Shown here piece by piece: positions 31,485-39,715 of a DNA stretch of 64,000 nt (its first letter is position 1; every line of letters starts with the position of its first letter). The stretch is taken from contig NZ_LMCU01000001.1 in assembly GCF_001424905.1 (NCBI RefSeq), positions 434,001 to 498,000 of the forward strand, in the 5' to 3' direction. The position numbers were made by a program, and so were the translations under genes. This stretch comes from Leifsonia sp. Root112D2 (GTDB lineage: Bacteria; Actinomycetota; Actinomycetes; Actinomycetales; Microbacteriaceae). Below the pieces are notes generated by a model, which made no database searches, was not told the DNA's origin, and saw only the letters and a program-made list of their open reading frames with translations.

Positions 31485-32803
31485 TGCTGCTCACTCTCAG
31501 TCGTGCGCCCGATCTGGCGGTCGAGGTGCAGGTGCACCTCGGTGCCGACGCCACCCACGCCGGTGTTGACGCGCGCGGTTCCGCCGGCGCGTCGCATCCG
31601 CCCCAGAATCGACTCGCGCACCCCCAGTCTGCCCTGCGGCACGGTGGCCGGGTCGAATCCCGGGCCGCGATCGCGCACGAAAACGTCGACTGCCGCCGCC
31701 GTGGTCTCGAGGTAGACGGAGATGTCGCCACCGGCATGTCGCGCCGCGTTCAGCATGGCTTCGCGCGCCGCCGCGGCGACCTCACCGTTGCCACGCTCCA
31801 CGGGCTCGCCCACGGCCACGACCTCAAGACGGGCCGGGTATTCCAGCTCGAGCACCGCCGCGAAGTCGCGCAATTCGGTGCCGAGATCGCTGTCGAGTGG
31901 GGCGGAGCCCGCGTAGAGCCAGTCGCGCAATTCGCGTTCCTGCGCGCGGGCGATGCGGGCCACCTCGCTCGAGGCTCCCGCACGGTTTTGAATGAGGGCG
32001 AGCGTCTGCAGCACCGAATCGTGCAGATGCGCGGCGATCTCGGCGCGCTGTTCCTCGCGAACGCGCCCGGTGCGCTCGGCTATCAACTCGGTCCACAGCC
32101 GCAGCGCCCACGGACCGAACAGCACCGTCGCGGCCACCAGGAGAGTCACCGTGAAGAGCGGCCACGCAAGCCAGGCATCGACGCTCCTCCATGCGAACGG
32201 TTCGAGCACGACCATGCACACGAGCAGAACCCCGGATGCGACGCGAATCCCGCGCGACGCCCGCGCCGCTCCGGCACCGGCGAGCGCACCCGCGATATCG
32301 CCGGCCGCGACGCTGACCCGCGCACGGCCTTCGATGAGCTGATCCCACGCCACGCTGCCGGCCGCGCAGGCCAGCATCACGAGCATGAGCGGCAGCAACC
32401 CACCTCCCGAAATTCCGAAGACGCCACCGAGCGCGAGTACCACTATCGCCAGCACGGCAGCAACGGAGAAGAGCAACCAGGGAACGTTTACGGCGCGGCG
32501 CACGGGGCCCGCGGATGCGGCATCCGCGTTATTCATGCGGCTCGCGCCGCCGAGACCGGTGCCGCCCACGCCATTCTCGCCGTCGAGCGGCACGAGCGCC
32601 CACAGCCACAGGTACAGCAGGATGCCTGCACCCGCGCCCAGCGCGAGCCCCACCATGATGAGGCGCACGACGACGACCGAGACGCCCAGATGTCGCGCGA
32701 GCCCTGCGCACACTCCGCCGAGCAGGCAGGCGCGCGGGCGCGACAGCGGCGGGCGGGTCGGTCCGCTCCGCGCGGTCGTCGTCTGGCTCACTTCAGCATC
32801 CAA
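31481..32803 (-). CDS. Sensor histidine kinase with N-terminal PspC domain
   Basis: This 440-residue protein starts with a PspC domain (residues about 20-75: LLGGVCAGLARHLGVSVVVV, LYLWLWALVPL). Further membrane helices follow, then the HisKA_3 motif HLHDSVLQTLALIQNRAG and an ATPase domain ending GRLGVRESILGRMRRAGG. The PspC fusion suggests sensing of membrane stress. A GTG at 32791 could be the true start. It is 92 bases from a divergent PspC-domain protein, presumably its target. Confidence 0.9.
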   Translation of the reverse strand: MDAEVSQTTTARSGPTRPPLSRPRACLLGGVCAGLARHLGVSVVVVRLIMVGLALGAGAGILLYLWLWALVPLDGENGVGGTGLGGASRMNNADAASAGPVRRAVNVPWLLFSVAAVLAIVVLALGGVFGISGGGLLPLMLVMLACAAGSVAWDQLIEGRARVSVAAGDIAGALAGAGAARASRGIRVASGVLLVCMVVLEPFAWRSVDAWLAWPLFTVTLLVAATVLFGPWALRLWTELIAERTGRVREEQRAEIAAHLHDSVLQTLALIQNRAGASSEVARIARAQERELRDWLYAGSAPLDSDLGTELRDFAAVLELEYPARLEVVAVGEPVERGNGEVAAAAREAMLNAARHAGGDISVYLETTAAAVDVFVRDRGPGFDPATVPQGRLGVRESILGRMRRAGGTARVNTGVGGVGTEVHLHLDRQIGRTTESEQQ

Positions 32804-32895
32804 TCAGAGTTGCGGCGGGCGCGGGCGGCAACTCAGGGTGCGTTCAGGGTAGTCCCCCATAGCGGGCAGGCGGCCGACCACGGGAACATCAAAGC

Positions 32896-34524
32896 ATGGC
32901 AGCAAAGAAAAATACGCCCCCGACCGATTCGGAACCCATGGATGCACCGGGCGCGACAGCAGACTCAGCGACAGGGCCGCGAACCGGCGGGCAGCGCTTC
33001 TTCAGTTGGATGCGCGGGCTCGGCATCGTGCGCCAGGACGGCTGGATCGGCGGCGTTTCCGGCGGCATCGCCATTCGCCTCGGCATCGACGCGCTCATCG
33101 TGCGCGGCATCATCGTGGTGATAGCGGTACTCGGCGGCCCCGTCTTTCTTGTCTACGCGGCCGCATGGCTGCTGCTGCCCGACGCGAACGACGACATCCA
33201 CCTCGAACGCCTCATTCGCGGCGTATTCGAACCTGCCATCGTGGGCATCGGCGTGCTCGTTCTGCTGGCATTCCTACCGCTTGCGCAGGGCGTGTGGTGG
33301 GCCGGCGCGCAATTCTGGGGCGAGCCGTACTGGCCGCAATCCCTTGGACGTGGGCTGTGGAGCGTGCTCGTCATTGGCGTCATCGTCGCTTTTGTCATCT
33401 GGGCGTCGAGGCGCTCCAATTCAAACTCTCGAAGTGGTGGTGCGGATGCGCGAACGGCTTCCGCGTATCCCACCACCGCTTCGGGCGCGGACACCGGCGC
33501 AAAAGGCCCGGTCCCTGAGCCTGCCGAAGGGCCCGGTGGGTTGCCCTCGCTCGCAGGCTCGCTCGGCGCCGGGGTCGCGGAATCGCTGCGCGATTCTCCA
33601 AGCTCCACCGCGCCCGGAGCGCCAACGGCACCAGCCGAGGGCGCATCCGCCGAGGAATTCGAGGCCTGGAAGCAGCGCCAGCAGGAGTGGAAGGAGCAGC
33701 ACAACGCCTGGCGCGCGCAGCAGGATGCCGATGCACGCGCCATCCGCGAACAGCGCTCCGCCGAGATGCGAGCCCAGGCGCAGGCGCTTGCGGCGCAGGC
33801 GGCCGAGACGCGGCGCATCCGACGGCTGGCGAACCCGCGCACCAGCGGGGCGTTCGTGGCCATCACTCTTGGCCTCGCGATTGTGGGCGGCGGCATTGCG
33901 GCACTAGTGACCGCGAGCACCCCCGACTGGCGCGGATACGAGGTGACCGTAGGCTTCGCCCTCGCGACATTCGTGGTTGGCCTGGCAATGGTCGTTGCCG
34001 GAGCCATGCGTCGCCGTAGCGGGTTCCTTGCGTTCGTCGCGATTCTGCTCGCCATCACCACCGTGCTGACGGCGCTGCCGCCGCGCGACAGGGACTTCAC
34101 CTTCGTTGCCGGGTACCACGGTTCAGACACCTCTACGCGGGTCTTTCAGCCGGTGGGAAGCTACTCGATCTTTCTGCAGAAGCAGGACCTGAGGCCCGAC
34201 GGCGAGCCGGTCGTGATAGACGTGCTGCAGTGGGCCGGCAGCGTGAACGTCACCGCGCGCGAGGGAATCACCGTGCGGGTCGAGTCGGTGCGCGATGACG
34301 GTGGAGTGGCGCTGTGGGGCTCCACCTGGCTTCCTGATGACACGGTCACCAGTCAGGATGCCGCGGTCACCCATCGGTCGAACGGCGCGAGCGACGCGAC
34401 CCTCAGCTACGGCACCGCGAAGACGCCGGATGTCATCGTGCGCGTCACGCAGACCGCCGGCTCGGTCGGCGTGCAGTACTACAAGGATGCCGCGGCCAGC
34501 GATCAGACAGGAACGAACAAATGA
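32896..34524 (+). CDS. PspC-domain membrane protein
   Basis: This 542-residue protein has a PspC domain at about 38-95 (GWIGGVSGGIAIRLGIDALI to AAWLLLP), two more membrane helices, and a long polar stretch with a QRQQEWKEQHNAWRAQQ coiled coil around 255-300. Three membrane helices and a C-terminal beta-rich domain (FQPVGSYSIFLQKQDL) like LiaF/DUF4097 follow. Around residue 206 the VPEPAEGP sequence is encoded by a dispersed repeat. It is divergent from the PspC kinase/regulator pair and is likely their stress-response effector or feedback partner. Confidence 0.82.
   Translation: MAAKKNTPPTDSEPMDAPGATADSATGPRTGGQRFFSWMRGLGIVRQDGWIGGVSGGIAIRLGIDALIVRGIIVVIAVLGGPVFLVYAAAWLLLPDANDDIHLERLIRGVFEPAIVGIGVLVLLAFLPLAQGVWWAGAQFWGEPYWPQSLGRGLWSVLVIGVIVAFVIWASRRSNSNSRSGGADARTASAYPTTASGADTGAKGPVPEPAEGPGGLPSLAGSLGAGVAESLRDSPSSTAPGAPTAPAEGASAEEFEAWKQRQQEWKEQHNAWRAQQDADARAIREQRSAEMRAQAQALAAQAAETRRIRRLANPRTSGAFVAITLGLAIVGGGIAALVTASTPDWRGYEVTVGFALATFVVGLAMVVAGAMRRRSGFLAFVAILLAITTVLTALPPRDRDFTFVAGYHGSDTSTRVFQPVGSYSIFLQKQDLRPDGEPVVIDVLQWAGSVNVTAREGITVRVESVRDDGGVALWGSTWLPDDTVTSQDAAVTHRSNGASDATLSYGTAKTPDVIVRVTQTAGSVGVQYYKDAAASDQTGTNK
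33511..33533. repeat. Dispersed GTCCCTGAGC-type repeat inside the PspC gene
   Basis: This is the second copy of the element at 15782-15805. It is read in frame as VPEPAEGP in the polar linker of the PspC-domain protein. Flanking GGGCCC-like words extend its symmetry. Confidence 0.65.
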
Positions 34525-34910
34525 GCGACATGACAACCCCTGAGTTCGAGCGGGACGAGGCCGCGAATGCGACCTCCCCCATCGGCGAGGACTTTGCCGA
34601 AACTGAGGTGCTCGCCGCGGAAATACACGACGCCTCCGAAGCGGGGCCTGACAAAACCACGACGACCGCTGCGCGACCCCGGACCCGCTGGGCCGGCATC
34701 GTGTGGGGCACGGTCTTTGCCGCGGTGGGCCTGGTGACGATGCTCATCGTCACCTCCCCGGATCGCCGGGCCGGCTTCGGCAGCTGGGCGGCCACGCTCA
34801 CGCCGGGCGGCTTCGTTGTCATGGGCGTGCTGGCCCTCGGATGCCTCATCCTGGTTCTCGGGCTGCTCGCCGCGGTGCGCCGCCTGCAGCGCCGCCGCGT
34901 CGCATCCTGA
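34521..34910 (+). CDS. Small membrane protein of the PspC operon
   Basis: This 129-residue protein has a polar acidic N-terminus (about 55 residues) and two membrane helices (GIVWGTVFAAVGLVTMLIVT and GGFVVMGVLALGCLILVLGL). It overlaps the PspC gene by four bases, so it is made with it. No known domain is recognised. It may be a small partner in the envelope-stress unit. Confidence 0.75.
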   Translation: MSDMTTPEFERDEAANATSPIGEDFAETEVLAAEIHDASEAGPDKTTTTAARPRTRWAGIVWGTVFAAVGLVTMLIVTSPDRRAGFGSWAATLTPGGFVVMGVLALGCLILVLGLLAAVRRLQRRRVAS

Positions 34911-34938
34911 GCCGGCCTCGCCTCCCCCGCCTTCTCGC

Positions 34939-34996
34939 TGAGGGGCGAACTTTGGCCCTTGATTTTGCGAAATCAGGGGCCAAAGTTCGCCCCTCA
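34939..34996. terminator. Very long hairpin between convergent genes
   Basis: Arms of 27 bases with one mismatch flank the four-base loop TGCG. The arms begin TGAGGGGCGAACTTTGG. It lies between the stop of the PspC-operon small gene (34910) and the stop of murB (35007), so it probably ends transcription from both sides. It is stronger than an ordinary terminator and may belong to a repeat family. Confidence 0.75.
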
Positions 34997-35006
34997 CGAC
35001 AGGAGG

Positions 35007-36167
35007 TTAGAGGGCGAGGCCCACGAGCACGGGCTCGGGCTGCAGGGTGATGCCGAACTCGGATTGCACCCGCAGCTGCACGAAGGTGGCCAACTGCACA
35101 ATCTCGACCGCCGTCGCGCCGCCTCGGTTCGTGATGGCCAGGGTGTGCTTGCTCGAGATGGCTGCGCGCGAGCCCGGCAGGGCGAATCCACGATGGATGC
35201 CCGCCTGCTCGATCAGCCATGCGGCGCTGAGTTTCACGACATAGTCGCCTCCCAAAGACGGGGCTCTTGCCGGCGTGTTCGCATTGAGCGGCGTCACGAT
35301 GTCGGGCTCGGGGGGTGTCATGGGCCAGCGCGGGGCACCCCCAGGCAAGGTGCGCGCATAATTCTCGCTGACGATCGGGTTCGTGAAGAAGGAGCCGGCG
35401 CTTACCGAATCCAGATCCGTCGCATCCAGCACCATGCCCTTGGATGCGCGCAGCGCCAGCACGCTGCGCCGCAGTTCGGCGAGCGGCACCCGTTCCCCGA
35501 TGCCGACCGCGAGCGAGTCGGCCAGCTGCGCGTAGCGAACCGGCGCACTCGGCGCGCCGCCGGAGAGCTCACTGTCCGCGGCATCCAGCTCGAGTTCGAC
35601 GGCGAGCACCACACCGAGCAGGCCTCGCTTGAGAGCTGAGGTGCGGTAGCCGAGCCCGAGCTCATCCGCGAAAATGTGCCGCACCTCGCCACTGTCACGA
35701 TCGAGAAAATCAATCGCCGAGAGCACCGACGAGAGCTCCTGGCCGTATGCACCGATGTTCTGCACGGGCGCTGCGCCCACGCTGCCGGGGATACCCGAGA
35801 GTGCCTCGATTCCCGCCCAGCCGGAGCGCACCGCGAGCGCGACAAGCTCATCCCACGGCTCGCCGGCCTGCACGCGCAGTCGCACCCGGCCTGCGGTGGA
35901 GGGCAGCTTTTCAACGCCGCGGGTCGCCACGCGGATCACCGTGCCCTCAAAGACCTCGTCGCTCGCAACGGTGTTCGAGCCACCGCCGAGCAGCAGCCAC
36001 TCGTCGCCGCTGCGCCACACCGCACGCGCCGTCTGCACGAGCTCGGCTTCGGTGGCCGGCTCGACGAGGCGCTCGGGTACGCCGCCGACGCGCATGGTCG
36101 TCAGCGTCGACAGCGCGAGCGGCGCGGCGTCGGCGGGAGGGGTCGCGGAATCGGCGGGCACGGGCAT
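35007..36167 (-). CDS. murB: UDP-N-acetylenolpyruvoylglucosamine reductase
   Basis: This 386-residue FAD enzyme makes UDP-MurNAc for peptidoglycan. The FAD-binding domain shows TTMRVGGVPERLV, LGGGSNTVASDE and LSGIPGSVGAAPVQNIGAYG; the substrate domain includes VSAGSFFTNPIVSE and SAAWLIEQAGIHRG. The serine proton donor lies in the GSFFTNP segment. It follows two MaoC-type genes in the same orientation with four bases between, an actinobacterial arrangement. Confidence 0.96.
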   Translation of the reverse strand: MPVPADSATPPADAAPLALSTLTTMRVGGVPERLVEPATEAELVQTARAVWRSGDEWLLLGGGSNTVASDEVFEGTVIRVATRGVEKLPSTAGRVRLRVQAGEPWDELVALAVRSGWAGIEALSGIPGSVGAAPVQNIGAYGQELSSVLSAIDFLDRDSGEVRHIFADELGLGYRTSALKRGLLGVVLAVELELDAADSELSGGAPSAPVRYAQLADSLAVGIGERVPLAELRRSVLALRASKGMVLDATDLDSVSAGSFFTNPIVSENYARTLPGGAPRWPMTPPEPDIVTPLNANTPARAPSLGGDYVVKLSAAWLIEQAGIHRGFALPGSRAAISSKHTLAITNRGGATAVEIVQLATFVQLRVQSEFGITLQPEPVLVGLAL

Positions 36168-36171
36168 CCGG

Positions 36172-36597
36172 CTATTTCAGGCTGACGCGCGCCTGCGCCT
36201 TGCCCAGCACCGTGTCGCCGTTGAAGCGCACGGTCAGGTCGATGCGTGCGATCTGCGCGTCGGCATCGAGCAGGCCGACCGTCGCCACGACGGCGAGTTC
36301 GGCTCCATCAGTGGGGTCGACGACGACGGGCCGGGTGAACCGCACCTGGTAGTCGACGACACGCGCGGGGTCGCCGGCCCAGTCGACGACGGGCTGAACC
36401 GCCAGCCCCATGGTGAGCATGCCGTGCGCGAGCACGCCGGGCAGGCCGACGGATTCCGCCACATCGTCGCGATAGTGAATGGGGTTGAAGTCTCCGGATG
36501 CCCCGGCGTACCTCACGAGCGAATCGCGCGTCATGCCGAACGCGGCCTCGGCGACCACATCGCCGACGCTCAGACTTTCGAAAGCGGGCGCGCTCAT
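36172..36597 (-). CDS. MaoC-like hydratase, HadB-type
   Basis: This 141-residue single hot-dog protein has the hydratase-2 motif: YAGASGDFNPIHYRDDVA with catalytic Asp and His, then GVLAHGMLTMGLA. It pairs with the HadA-like protein, which it overlaps by four bases; together they would form an (R)-specific 3-hydroxyacyl dehydratase heterodimer. In mycobacteria the equivalent HadAB acts in mycolate synthesis; this family of bacteria lacks mycolates, so the substrate is open. Confidence 0.88.
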   Translation of the reverse strand: MSAPAFESLSVGDVVAEAAFGMTRDSLVRYAGASGDFNPIHYRDDVAESVGLPGVLAHGMLTMGLAVQPVVDWAGDPARVVDYQVRFTRPVVVDPTDGAELAVVATVGLLDADAQIARIDLTVRFNGDTVLGKAQARVSLK

Positions 36598-37040
36598 GCG
36601 TCTCCCCTCACCACGAGGGTGGATATGGCCGTCACGACGTGGGCGCCGGATGCGTCGGTGATCGCCGACTCGGCCGTCACCATGGCGTTGCCCCCGAGGG
36701 TCTTCACACTTGTCACGGTGAGCGTGGCCGTCAGCTCGTCTCCGGCGACGATCGGGCGGGTGTAGCTGAAGCGCTGCTCGCCGTGCACGACGCGCGAGAA
36801 GTCGATGCCCGCATCCGCGTCGGCGAGCAACTGAGCGAGCGTCGCCTCCTGCACGACCACCGGGAAGGTCGGGGGCGCCACGACGTCGGCGTGACCGGCC
36901 GCGCGCGCGGCATCCGCATCGAGGTTGACGGGGTTGGTGGCGAAGACGGCGCGAGCGAACTCGCGAACCTTCTCGCGCCCGACCAGGTATGGGGCGGTGG
37001 GCGGGTAGACCCTGCCCTGAATCTCGGGGTTCACTGTCAC
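36594..37040 (-). CDS. MaoC-like hydratase N-terminal-type protein, HadA-like
   Basis: This 148-residue hot-dog protein starting at a GTG matches FAS1-type dehydratase HadA: GRVYPPTAPYLVGREKVREF, ATNPVNLDADAARAAGH and APPTFPVVVQEATLAQLL. It lacks the catalytic Asp/His motif, as the structural partner usually does. It is first in the hadA-hadB-murB-like unit. In many actinobacteria this unit is next to tRNA-Trp/secE; here a kinase/exporter block lies between. Confidence 0.86.
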   Translation of the reverse strand: MTVNPEIQGRVYPPTAPYLVGREKVREFARAVFATNPVNLDADAARAAGHADVVAPPTFPVVVQEATLAQLLADADAGIDFSRVVHGEQRFSYTRPIVAGDELTATLTVTSVKTLGGNAMVTAESAITDASGAHVVTAISTLVVRGDA

Positions 37041-37107
37041 TCCCCCAGTCTACGGATGCCTGCTGGAGTCCTCTTCCTCGACTCGATCTGCCCGCGCTCC
37101 ACGAGCG

Positions 37108-38019
37108 TCAATACTTTTCCACCCACAACGACGGGCTTCGCATGTTTCCTGCTGGCGGTTGGTGGATCGCTCGGAGGTATGGCTCGAGCCGCCGGTCTCC
37201 CGTCGGAGTCCCGACGGCATCGATTCGGAGGGATTCAAGGAAGAAGCGCGTGAGGTTGCTGACGCGGGGAGAGCTTCGATCGGCCGCCCACTGAAGTGGG
37301 CGCAGGATCCCGGGTCGGACGCGGAGGATGCGCTGGCGGCGTCCGGCGATTCTGAACGCGAGTTCTTCGAGTTCGCGGTATGTGAGAGTGTCGGGGCCGC
37401 CGACGTCCCAGCTTGCCGACGGCTCGGCAAGATGCTCGACGATGAACTCTGCGAGATCGGCGCCATGGATCGGGTTGACCTTCGCGGTGCCATCCCCGAG
37501 GGTGAACCCGAACCCCTTCTTCGCCATGAGCAGGAAATCGGTGACGTCGGAGAAGTAACCGGACGGGTTGACGATCTGGCCCGCTACGCGGCTGCGGCGC
37601 AGCGCCTCGGCGAACGCGTGCTTGGAGCGCATGGTCAGCGACGTGCCGCTCTCCGAGTGCAGGACATTGACGTAGAGGAAGGATGCGAGCCCGTGGCGCT
37701 CTGCGTCCTCCAGTAGACGCAAGTTGCCGAGGAAGTCGATGTCCCATGGGCTCGCATTCTGCCGGGTGACTCCCAGAGCAGAGACGAGGCGGCCGGCGCC
37801 CTCGCAGACACCCCGCAGCGTTGTCGAGTCAGAATAGTCCACGACCTTCCACTCGGCAACCCGTCCGCGCAACGACGGCGCGCCGAACGGCCCCGGGGCT
37901 TCCGCCCGTTCCTGCGAGCGAACCAACGCAAGCACCCGATAGCCGCGCGCGTCGAGCGCCTCGACGACATGTCGTCCGACATAACCGGTGGCTCCCGCGA
38001 CAACGATTGTCTCGCTCAC
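37108..38019 (-). CDS. NmrA/SDR-a5-like NAD(P)H-binding protein
   Basis: The protein has 303 residues from a GTG at 38019 with a GAGG site before it. It is an atypical SDR: TIVVAGATGYVGRHVVEALD binds NAD(P), there is a WDIDFLGNLRLLEDAERHGL segment, and no YxxxK catalytic pair is evident, as in NmrA-like sensors and CC3-type proteins. It is divergent from a TetR gene, with a TGTAC...GTACA palindrome between, and is probably its only target. Confidence 0.83.
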   Translation of the reverse strand: MSETIVVAGATGYVGRHVVEALDARGYRVLALVRSQERAEAPGPFGAPSLRGRVAEWKVVDYSDSTTLRGVCEGAGRLVSALGVTRQNASPWDIDFLGNLRLLEDAERHGLASFLYVNVLHSESGTSLTMRSKHAFAEALRRSRVAGQIVNPSGYFSDVTDFLLMAKKGFGFTLGDGTAKVNPIHGADLAEFIVEHLAEPSASWDVGGPDTLTYRELEELAFRIAGRRQRILRVRPGILRPLQWAADRSSPRVSNLTRFFLESLRIDAVGTPTGDRRLEPYLRAIHQPPAGNMRSPSLWVEKY

Positions 38020-38036
38020 ACATGCCTCATCATTCC

Positions 38037-38052
38037 TGTACTGACTGGTACA
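38037..38052. promoter_or_regulatory. TetR operator between NmrA-like and TetR genes
   Basis: TGTAC and GTACA are perfect arms around six bases. The site lies 18 bases before the NmrA-like start and 25 bases before the TetR start, where one bound dimer could block both. Confidence 0.65.
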
Positions 38053-38076
38053 CGAATTGAGTCTACGATCAAGAGC

Positions 38077-38760
38077 GTGTCTCGTCCAGCCCGCCCACTC
38101 GCCACGTCCACGGCCACTCGCCTCGCCGCCGCCGCGGCGGACGCATTCGCTCAGAGCGGGCTCGAGGGGGCGTCGCTGAACGGCATCCTGAGGCGGGCGG
38201 AGATGGGCAAAGGCTCCTTCTACCACCATTTTGTCGACAAGGCCGCGCTGCACGACTGGGTCACCGAGCGCCTGTCTGTGGACCTGCTCGCGGAGGTCCG
38301 CCCGCCGCGACTGGAGACGCTGACCACAGCCACCTTTCGGCCGGAACTGTCGAAAATGCTCGATCGGCTCGGCCGGATCACCACGACGCGCCCCGATTTG
38401 ATGGACCTCGGCCGCATGTTCCACAACTCCGCCAACGTCGCCGTCGATCGCACGATCGCACGAGTGCGCCGCACCGTGATCGCCTGGGTGACGGATGCTC
38501 TCGGAATCGGGCAGGCGCTCGGCGTCGTGCGCCGGGATCTACCCCTCGACCTGCTGACCGCCTGGACCATCGCCTCGCTCACCACGATCGACCAATGGAC
38601 GCTGACCACAACAACTCCCCTCACGGAGCGCCGCACCGCAGCAGAAACGACACTCGAGAGCCTCTGGCAAATTCTCACCACCACCGGTCCCACGGACGAG
38701 AACTCACCCCTGGAAACAGAAAAACATGTCCGACACGATCTGCCGGCAAAGGGACGATAA
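38077..38760 (+). CDS. TetR-family transcriptional regulator
   Basis: The protein has 227 residues from the GTG at 38077; upstream in-frame codons lie in the neighbouring gene. The helix-turn-helix is GASLNGILRRAEMGKGSFYH followed by HFVDKAALHDWV. It likely controls the divergent NmrA-like gene. A weak ATAACC/GGTTAT hairpin at 38757-38774 follows the stop. The next 150 bases to the following TetR gene hold no gene I can support. Confidence 0.9.
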   Translation: MSRPARPLATSTATRLAAAAADAFAQSGLEGASLNGILRRAEMGKGSFYHHFVDKAALHDWVTERLSVDLLAEVRPPRLETLTTATFRPELSKMLDRLGRITTTRPDLMDLGRMFHNSANVAVDRTIARVRRTVIAWVTDALGIGQALGVVRRDLPLDLLTAWTIASLTTIDQWTLTTTTPLTERRTAAETTLESLWQILTTTGPTDENSPLETEKHVRHDLPAKGR

Positions 38761-38930
38761 CCGGACGGGGTTATGCCCGATCGCGGGAGAAGCTCGAGAC
38801 CACTTTTCGACGGAAGAGGGCGCCCGCAAGGGAACGGCGAGAGTATTCGGTGAACGCCGATGGGCGGGCGGCCGCGTCGCATCCATCGCGCGTCGCTGTG
38901 TTTGTGCAAGCCAGGGCGCTCGTGCTGCGG

Positions 38931-39566
38931 TTAACCGCGCGGCGCGTGAGGATCTGCGGCTGTGTCTGGGTGCGGGCGCAGTCCTGCGATGAGGAGTTCG
39001 ACCATGCGACGTGCGTTGTAGCGGCGATCTGCGCCCGCGCCGATACAGAGATTGCCGACTCCACGCATTAGCTCGTAGGCACCGATGCGTGGCAGAATCT
39101 GGCCGGCCGTTGCGGCGGCCTCGAGCAGCCCAGAGCATACCGGGACAAGCCGGTCGAGAAAGTAGGAGTGGAGGTTCTGGAAGGCGGCATCGTCGGAGCG
39201 TAGCGCCTCGGCGAGACCTTGCTTGGTGACCAGAAAATCTACGAAGAGATCGATCCACTGCGCCAGGGCTCCGTGCGGTGTGTCGCTCGTGGCCAGGAGC
39301 ACCGGCCCCGCTTCGGCGCAAGCCTCAACTTGGTGCCGGTACACGGCGACGATCAGATCGGCGCGCGTCGGGAAGTGGCGATAGATCGTTCCAATTCCAA
39401 CACCAGCCCGCGCCGCGATATCTCGCACGGGCGCATCGACTCCGGATGCGAGGAATGCCGCCCCGGCAGCCTCAAGGAGCGTCTCCTCATTGCGCCGGGC
39501 GTCGGCGCGCTTGCGCGGTGGCGGCGGCAGTGGCGGTGATTCAGACTCGCCTTCGTTGCTGACCAT
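38931..39566 (-). CDS. TetR-family transcriptional regulator
   Basis: The protein has 211 residues from the ATG at 39566 with GGAGG upstream. The helix-turn-helix reads APVRDIAARAGVGIGTIYRH followed by FPTRADLIVAVYRHQVEACA; the C-terminal part is the TetR_C-like SBP-type helical domain. It closely resembles the TetR at 46898 in layout. It is divergent from an aldo/keto reductase with a GTTCCG...CGGAAC palindrome between them. Confidence 0.92.
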   Translation of the reverse strand: MVSNEGESESPPLPPPPRKRADARRNEETLLEAAGAAFLASGVDAPVRDIAARAGVGIGTIYRHFPTRADLIVAVYRHQVEACAEAGPVLLATSDTPHGALAQWIDLFVDFLVTKQGLAEALRSDDAAFQNLHSYFLDRLVPVCSGLLEAAATAGQILPRIGAYELMRGVGNLCIGAGADRRYNARRMVELLIAGLRPHPDTAADPHAPRG

Positions 39567-39603
39567 AACGCCGAAACCTCCGTGACGTGTCAAACGGATC
39601 AAG

Positions 39604-39627
39604 GTTCCGTATAGTGATTAGCGGAAC
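39604..39627. promoter_or_regulatory. Palindrome between TetR and aldo/keto reductase genes
   Basis: GTTCCG and CGGAAC are perfect arms separated by 12 AT-rich bases. It lies 37 bases before the TetR start and about 90 before the reductase start. The region is the most AT-rich in the gap and should hold both promoters. Confidence 0.55.
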
Positions 39628-39715
39628 AAGGATCCACTTGTCATTGTGTCAGACGATGCCGACCGATGCCAGGCTTCACGTCGTGATACAACCCACTTTC
39701 AGGTCAGGAACACGC

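Noticed and set aside
31484..33121. 545-codon plus-strand frame across the PspC kinase gene
   Set aside because: Reads as His/Arg/Gln-rich nonsense opposite a well-supported histidine kinase.
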